Source of the DNA: DASTEQ01 sp040905185
Lineage (GTDB): Bacteria > Chloroflexota > Limnocylindria > QHBO01
Direction of reading: 5' to 3'
DNA: 64,000 nucleotides
Assembly: GCA_040905185.1 (NCBI GenBank)
Contig: JBBDRZ010000007.1
Span: 310,001 to 374,000, forward strand
Positions 59,230 to 64,000 of this stretch are shown here, one piece after another. A program made the position numbers and the translations under genes. Position 1 is the first letter of the stretch, and each line of letters starts with the position of its first letter. The notes under the pieces were generated by a model that saw nothing but the letters and a program-made list of their open reading frames with translations, made no database searches and was not told the DNA's origin.

Positions 59230-60654
59230 ATGGCGCCGCCGGGCGCCCACGCTGAGCCGGGGATGATCGACCCCGCATCTTTCCGCGATCCGTCTGGGTA
59301 CATCTTTCGCCGCGACGGCGTTCTGTACCGCGCCATCCAGCCCACGGCGACCGCGGACTGGACCGCGTTCGAGGAGCGCGGGCTGGCGGCGGCCCTCATC
59401 GGCGACGAGCTCTTGGTCAGCCACGCGCTGGTCCCGTTGGACCTGGCGCCACTTCCCGGCGCCGCGTTCGTGATTCAGCCCCGTGAGCTTGCGCTCATCT
59501 CGTATCCGTACGAGTGGGCCTTCTCGCAGCTCCGCGAGGCGGCGCTCCTGACCCTCGAGGTCCAGCGCCGAGCGCTGGGGGTCGGGATGTGGCTGCGCGA
59601 TGCGTCGGCCTACAACGTCCAGTTCGACCGCGGGCGGCCGATCCTGATTGACAGCCTCTCGTTCGAGGTCGCCGACCCGTCGGCCCCGTGGCCTGCCTAC
59701 CGCCAGTTCTGCAAGCACTTCCTTGCCCCGCTGGCCCTGATGGCCCACCGGGACCTGCGGTGCGGCCTGCTGCTCCGCGACTTCATCGACGGCATTCCCC
59801 TGGACCTGGCGGCGGGCCTGCTCCCGGGCCGGACTCGATTCGGCGGGCTGCTGCCCCACCTCCATCTCCACGCCGGCGCCGACCGACGCGCGCACAAAAC
59901 GCGGATCCCAGGCGCCGCCACGGCGCCCAGCGCACCGAGTCGCACGCGAGCGATGTCCGCCACCCGCCACCTGGCCCTCCTGGACAGCCTCCGTCGCACG
60001 GTGGAGGGGCTTCGCCTGGAGCCGGGCGGCCACTGGCTGTCGTACACGCGCCACTCGAGCTACACGCCGCAGGCGGCCGAATCGAAGCGCCAGATCGTGG
60101 AGCGCCTGCTGGACGCCGCCGGCGGCCAGGTAGTCTGGGACCTGGGTGCCAACGTCGGGACCTACTCCGACCTGGCCGCGGGGCCGGGCCGCCAGGTCAT
60201 CGCCTTCGACCAGGATCCGTCGGTGGTCGAGTTGCACTGGCGCAACCTGGCGCCCCATGCGCGCGCTTCGGTCCTGCCCCTGGTCATGGACCTGACCAAC
60301 CCCAGCCCCGCGCTGGGCTGGGCACACCAGGAGCGCCGGTCACTCCTCGAGCGCGGCCCGGCCGACGTGGCCATGGCGCTGGCCCTCCTCCACCACCTCG
60401 TGATTGGCAACAACGTGCCCCTCCCGCGCCTCGCGGATGTGCTCGCCCGAGCCGGCCGTCGGTTGGTGGTCGAGTTCGTGCCGCGCGAGGACCCCATGGT
60501 CCAGCAGCTGCTCGCCTCGCGGCGTGACATCTTCACCGACTACTCCCTCGACGGATTCCGGGCCGCGTTCGGGGAGCGGTTCGTCACCCTCGACGAAGCG
60601 CCGGTGGCCGACAGCCTGCGGACGCTGTTCCTGATGGAGCGTCGCCCGGACTGA
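59230..60654 (+). CDS. SAM-dependent methyltransferase with N-terminal kinase-like region
   Basis: A 474-aa protein. The C-terminal half has a class I Rossmann methyltransferase fold: motif I VVWDLGANVGTYSDLAA near residue 305, AFDQDPSVVELHWRNLAPHA, and LALLHHLVIGNNVPLPRLAD. The N-terminal half includes GVGMWLRDASAYNVQFDRGR and PILIDSLSFEV, a pattern found in methyltransferases of surface-glycan loci that keep a degenerate kinase-like module. The substrate is unknown. ATG 59230 is used; ATG 59263 is an alternative start. Confidence 0.8.
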   Translation: MAPPGAHAEPGMIDPASFRDPSGYIFRRDGVLYRAIQPTATADWTAFEERGLAAALIGDELLVSHALVPLDLAPLPGAAFVIQPRELALISYPYEWAFSQLREAALLTLEVQRRALGVGMWLRDASAYNVQFDRGRPILIDSLSFEVADPSAPWPAYRQFCKHFLAPLALMAHRDLRCGLLLRDFIDGIPLDLAAGLLPGRTRFGGLLPHLHLHAGADRRAHKTRIPGAATAPSAPSRTRAMSATRHLALLDSLRRTVEGLRLEPGGHWLSYTRHSSYTPQAAESKRQIVERLLDAAGGQVVWDLGANVGTYSDLAAGPGRQVIAFDQDPSVVELHWRNLAPHARASVLPLVMDLTNPSPALGWAHQERRSLLERGPADVAMALALLHHLVIGNNVPLPRLADVLARAGRRLVVEFVPREDPMVQQLLASRRDIFTDYSLDGFRAAFGERFVTLDEAPVADSLRTLFLMERRPD

Positions 60655-60656
60655 CG

Positions 60657-61838
60657 TCAGCCGGGGACCGATGACGCGACCGACTCCGCGTCGCGCATGA
60701 CGCGCAGGATGTTGCCGTTGGCCAGCCTGGCCAGGTTGTCCTCGGTCCAACCGCGACGGAGCAGCTCGGCGAACAGGTACGGGTAGCCGGAGACGTCCTC
60801 CAGGCCAACGGGCCAGAACCGGTTGCCATCGTAGTCGCCGCCGATCCCGACGTGATCGTGACCGGCCACCCTGGCCACGTGGTCCACGTGATCGGCGACC
60901 ATGCTCAGGGGCGGGATCGGCGGCTTCAGCGACTCGATGATCTCCTCCTCCAGCGCCTGCCGCGCGTCCAGGTCGGTCACGCCGTCCGCGCGCCGATAGA
61001 ACTCCGCGATGGCGGGGACCAGGACCGCCGCCGCCTCGGGGCTCACGAACCCGGAGACGAACGTGACCATCACCACCCCGCCGCTGGCCGGCATGCGGCG
61101 CAGGATCTCGTCCGGCACGTTGCGCGCCACGTCGCACAACGCGCGCGCCGACGAGTGGCTGAAGATGACCGGGGCGCGGCTGGCGTCGAGCGCATCGGCC
61201 ATGCTCGCGGTCGCCACGTGGGACAGGTCGACCAGCATGCCCAGCCGGTTCATCTCGGCCACGACCTGGCGACCGAACGCCGACAGGCCGCCGTGCCGAG
61301 GTTCGCCGGTGGCCGAGTCGGCGATCTCGTTGGTCGTGTTGTGGGTCAGGGTCAGGTAGCGCGCGCCGAGCTCCCAGAATGCGCGCAGCGCCCCCAGCGA
61401 CCCCTCCAGAACGTGGCCACCCTCCATTCCCAGCAGCGACGCGATCCGTCCGGCATTCATGGCCCGGTCGACCTCGTCCGCGGTGCGGCACAGCTCCAGC
61501 TCATCTGGATAACGCTGGATCAGGCGGCGCGCCAGGTCCAGCTGCTCGAGCTGGAGGAGTGCGCGGCCGCTCGGGCCTTCCCCCGGAACGTAGACCGACC
61601 AGAACTGGCCGCCCACCCCACCCGATCGCAGACGCGGCAGATCGGTCTGTCCAGGCGATGGTGCGGGGCGATGAAGGTCGTATGCGTCCAGGTCTCCCGG
61701 CGCGGCGGGGTACTTGCGGATCGTCCAGGGCAGGTCGTTGTGTCCGTCGATGAGGGGGTGTCGGGCCAGCAGCTCCCGCGCTCGCCGGAGGTCGTCGGCG
61801 TCCGGGGTTGGCATCGGCGGAGGATACGCCGTTACCAT
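60657..61838 (-). CDS. Membrane dipeptidase (peptidase family M19)
   Basis: A 393-aa zinc dipeptidase homologue. H33 and D35 in LIDGHNDLPW, the bridging Glu in LLGMEGGHVLEG, the pair of His in DLSHVATASMADALDAS and IFSHSSARALC, and the late HVGIGGDYDG complete the binuclear site of renal-dipeptidase-like enzymes. It hydrolyses dipeptides. The alternative start near residue 9 has no better context. Its stop is close to the methyltransferase stop (60652-60659), so the genes converge. Confidence 0.93.
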   Translation of the reverse strand: MVTAYPPPMPTPDADDLRRARELLARHPLIDGHNDLPWTIRKYPAAPGDLDAYDLHRPAPSPGQTDLPRLRSGGVGGQFWSVYVPGEGPSGRALLQLEQLDLARRLIQRYPDELELCRTADEVDRAMNAGRIASLLGMEGGHVLEGSLGALRAFWELGARYLTLTHNTTNEIADSATGEPRHGGLSAFGRQVVAEMNRLGMLVDLSHVATASMADALDASRAPVIFSHSSARALCDVARNVPDEILRRMPASGGVVMVTFVSGFVSPEAAAVLVPAIAEFYRRADGVTDLDARQALEEEIIESLKPPIPPLSMVADHVDHVARVAGHDHVGIGGDYDGNRFWPVGLEDVSGYPYLFAELLRRGWTEDNLARLANGNILRVMRDAESVASSVPG

Positions 61839-61867
61839 GAGTGGCCCGTCCCGTACGCGAGGTAGCG

Positions 61868-63562
61868 ATGGAATTCCGCGCCCTGGTCGACGAGCTCTTG
61901 GCCGGTTACTTCCGCCTGGATCCGGTGCACGCCACCGACATCGGTCACCACCAGTACGATGGCCTGTGGCCGGACATGACCGATGCCGGCCGCGCGGCCC
62001 GGCTGGCGTTCGCCGACGGGGCGCTGGAGCGTCTGCGCGCCATCGATCCGACCACCCTGTCGCGGGACGACCGCATCGACCACCGGATCCTGGTCGGCGC
62101 GGCCGACGCGATGCGCTTCAGCGAGGGCACGCTCCAGGAGGAGCGCTGGAACCCGCTGGTCTTCGTGTACCTGTTCGGAAATGGGCTGTTCGCGCTCCTG
62201 GCTCGGCCGTTCGCGCCGCTGCCCGAGCGGCTCCGCAGCGCCGCCGCACGGCTGCGTGGGTTGCCGGCAGCCATCGACGCCGCGCGCGCCACGCTGTCCC
62301 AGCCCGGGGAGCGCCCGGTCGCCCAGTTCCACACCCAGAAGGCCATCGAGCGCCTGGCCGGCATCGGCAACCTGGCCGACTCGCTGGTCGCTGAGGCGGC
62401 CAAGATCGAGGACCCCGCCGTCCAGGCGGAGCTCCGCACCGAGCTGGAGGCAGCCGCCGCGGGGGCCAAGGAGGCCGTGGATGCCTTCGGGGCCTGGCTC
62501 CACGACGAGCTGCTGCCAACCGCGACCGGGGATTTCCGGTTGGGATCGGCCCTGTACCGGTCCAAGTTCCGGCACGCGCTGCGGGTCGAGATGGAGCCGT
62601 CCGAGCTGCGCGAGCGGGCGCTGGGGGCGTTCGAGGCGGTCCGGTCCGAGATGCAGCGCCTGGCCCGCGAGCTGTGGCCGGCGTGGAAGGGCAAGGAGCC
62701 CATGCCGGACAACCCCGACGTCGCGGTCCGCGCCGTCCTGGATGCCATCGCCGCGCACCACCCGGCCGCGGAGGAGCTGCTCGAGTTCTGCCGCGCCGAG
62801 AACGAGCGGATCGAGGCCTTCTGCCGCGACATCGGGCTCATCGGCCTGGCGGACGAGCCCCTCGAGATCATGTGGACCCCCGAGTTCATGCGCTCCTTCG
62901 GCGGCATGATGCTCATCCCGCCGGGGCCCCTGGACCGCGGCCTGTCCAGCTTCTTCGCCATCACCCCCATGCCCGACGACTGGACCGATGAGCAGCGCGC
63001 GTCGTACCTGCGCGAGGACAACGCCCGGATGCTTCGCCTGCTCACCATCCACGAGGCGGTGCCGGGCCACTACCTCCAGCTGGCGTACTCGAACCGATGC
63101 CCCTCGCTGGTGCGGGCCATCTTCCAGTCCGGTGTCTTCGCCGAGGGCTGGGCGGTGTACGTGACCCAGATCATGATGGACGTCGGCTACGGGGCCGACG
63201 ACCCGGCCCTGATGCTGGTCCACTGGAAGTTCTACCTGCGAGCCATCACCAACACGATGATGGACATCGCCATCCACACCGGCGCCATGGAGCGTGAGGA
63301 GGCGATGAAGCTCATGGTCGAGCAGGGATTCCAGGAGGAGTCCGAGGCAGCCGCCAAATGGGACCGGGCCCGCCTGTCGAGCACCCAGCTGTGCGAGTAC
63401 TTCCTGGGCTACACCGAGATCACCGAGCTCGAGCGCGAGGCCCGGCGTCGGGCCCAGGCCGAGGGCACCTCCTTCCGCTGGCGCCCCTTCCTGGAGTCGG
63501 TGCTGGCCCATGGCACGCCGCCCACGCCGGTGATCCGCGACATCCTGTTCGGAGGCGCCTGA
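61868..63562 (+). CDS. DUF885 family protein, metallopeptidase-like
   Basis: A 564-aa protein starting MEFRALVDELLAGYFRLDPV. DUF885 proteins share a peptidase-like fold, and the motif HEAVPGH (H395, E396, H401) followed by FAEGWAVYVTQIMMDVGYGA fits a zinc-site arrangement like that of M32/M3-type peptidases. The family is predicted to be secreted or cytosolic; this copy has no signal peptide. I chose ATG 61868 because GAGG stands 5 nt before it; a GTG at 61841 is an alternative with no ribosome site. Divergent from the dipeptidase gene. Confidence 0.88.
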   Translation: MEFRALVDELLAGYFRLDPVHATDIGHHQYDGLWPDMTDAGRAARLAFADGALERLRAIDPTTLSRDDRIDHRILVGAADAMRFSEGTLQEERWNPLVFVYLFGNGLFALLARPFAPLPERLRSAAARLRGLPAAIDAARATLSQPGERPVAQFHTQKAIERLAGIGNLADSLVAEAAKIEDPAVQAELRTELEAAAAGAKEAVDAFGAWLHDELLPTATGDFRLGSALYRSKFRHALRVEMEPSELRERALGAFEAVRSEMQRLARELWPAWKGKEPMPDNPDVAVRAVLDAIAAHHPAAEELLEFCRAENERIEAFCRDIGLIGLADEPLEIMWTPEFMRSFGGMMLIPPGPLDRGLSSFFAITPMPDDWTDEQRASYLREDNARMLRLLTIHEAVPGHYLQLAYSNRCPSLVRAIFQSGVFAEGWAVYVTQIMMDVGYGADDPALMLVHWKFYLRAITNTMMDIAIHTGAMEREEAMKLMVEQGFQEESEAAAKWDRARLSSTQLCEYFLGYTEITELEREARRRAQAEGTSFRWRPFLESVLAHGTPPTPVIRDILFGGA

Positions 63563-63566
63563 GCCC

Positions 63567-64000
63567 ATGGGCCGCGGCTTCGGAGCGCTGCGGCATACGA
63601 ACTTCCGGCTCTACTGGTCCGGCCAGGTGGTCAGCCTGATCGGGACCTGGATGCAGAGCGTGTCACAGCCGTGGCTCGTCCTGGAGCTGGGCGGATCGGC
63701 CTTCCAGGTGGGCACCGTCATCGCCCTCCAGTTCGCGCCGGCGCTGTTCCTGGCTCCGATCGGCGGGGTCCTGGCCGATCGGTTCGACAAGCGCGCTCTG
63801 CTGCTCGTCACCCAGGCCTTCGCCATGCTCCAGGCCGCCACCCTGTTTGGTCTCACCTTCAGTGGCGTGGTCGAGATCTGGCATATCCAGATGCTGGCCC
63901 TGATCCTGGGCGTGACCAGCGCGTTCGACATGCCGGTGCGCCAGTCGTTCGTGGCCGAGGTCGTGCCGCGTGAGGACCTGCTGCAGGCCATCGCCCTGAA
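63567..64000 (+). CDS. MFS transporter (EntS/DHA3-like), N-terminal part
   Basis: The gene runs off the right edge; 144 codons are visible. ALRHTNFRLYWSGQVVSLIG and TWMQSVSQPWLVLELGGSAF form the first helix and loop, and GGVLADRFDKRALLLVTQAF is the MFS loop signature (GxLaDRxxrR). The sequence resembles EntS-type exporters. ATG 63567 follows the DUF885 stop by 4 nt, so it is likely cotranscribed. The substrate is unknown. Confidence 0.9.
   Translation, partial: MGRGFGALRHTNFRLYWSGQVVSLIGTWMQSVSQPWLVLELGGSAFQVGTVIALQFAPALFLAPIGGVLADRFDKRALLLVTQAFAMLQAATLFGLTFSGVVEIWHIQMLALILGVTSAFDMPVRQSFVAEVVPREDLLQAIAL

Overview
The window is a GC-rich stretch of bacterial chromosome with no rRNA and one tRNA. 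Several traits narrow the source: a single-chain KGD-type 2-oxoglutarate decarboxylase carrying its own acyltransferase domain, a cofactor F420 biosynthesis block with F420-type oxidoreductases, a proton-translocating transhydrogenase split into three genes, multidomain cyclase-ATPase regulators, and many start codons placed 6-7 nt after a TANNNT box (leaderless transcription). Together they point to a high-GC actinobacterium or, perhaps more likely, a Chloroflexota lineage of the Limnocylindria/Ellin6529 kind. The taxonomic call is inference; nothing here is a direct phylogenetic marker.

Layout. 1-5844 (minus): a tight operon thrC, tag (DNA glycosylase), thrB, an ABC-F ATPase, an EamA permease, a 72-aa protein and the start of a nucleotidyltransferase-like gene. 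6061-9747: kgd. 9794-15950: a monooxygenase-like small protein, a GNAT enzyme, a membrane protein, a threonine/serine dehydratase, a 1046-aa cyclase-ATPase regulator and a small protein. 16098-20537: tRNA-Gln followed by an integrase remnant and a partly decayed island (cupredoxin, EamA and DUF2892 pseudogenes; intact DUF5676-like, geranylgeranyl-reductase-like flavoprotein, DUF302 and VOC genes). 20562-29607: zinc alcohol dehydrogenase, disulfide-reductase-like flavoprotein, hutI, EamA permease, a second cyclase-ATPase regulator and an ABC-2 exporter. 29836-36074: transhydrogenase operon, a truncated permease, a HAD hydrolase, and a CBS protein coupled to an ArsB/NhaD-type permease.

36160-49037 looks like a pyrimidine/hydantoin catabolism locus. 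It holds an NMT1/THI5-type ABC importer, a class III aminotransferase, a nitrilase-family amidohydrolase (beta-ureidopropionase candidate), an LLM-family flavin/F420 oxidoreductase, a class I aminotransferase and a dihydropyrimidinase. No classical dihydropyrimidine dehydrogenase is present, so the LLM enzyme is a candidate for the first reductive step. 50144-54035 adds an F420-type PPOX protein, a second LLM enzyme and cofD-cofC-cofE. 54300-57418 holds a SnoaL-like protein, hom, asd and an SH3b-type surface protein. The right end has a membrane sulfatase, a small PGSGS protein, a methyltransferase, a membrane dipeptidase, a DUF885 metallopeptidase-like protein and the start of an MFS transporter.

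The least explained structure is a family of intergenic inverted-repeat elements with arms built on GTGTACAT / GGCCGAT(G)TAC. Five copies were seen (about 32825-32963, 41249-41369, 42978-43106, 51537-51693, 54086-54172), four of them around the pyrimidine and F420 genes.
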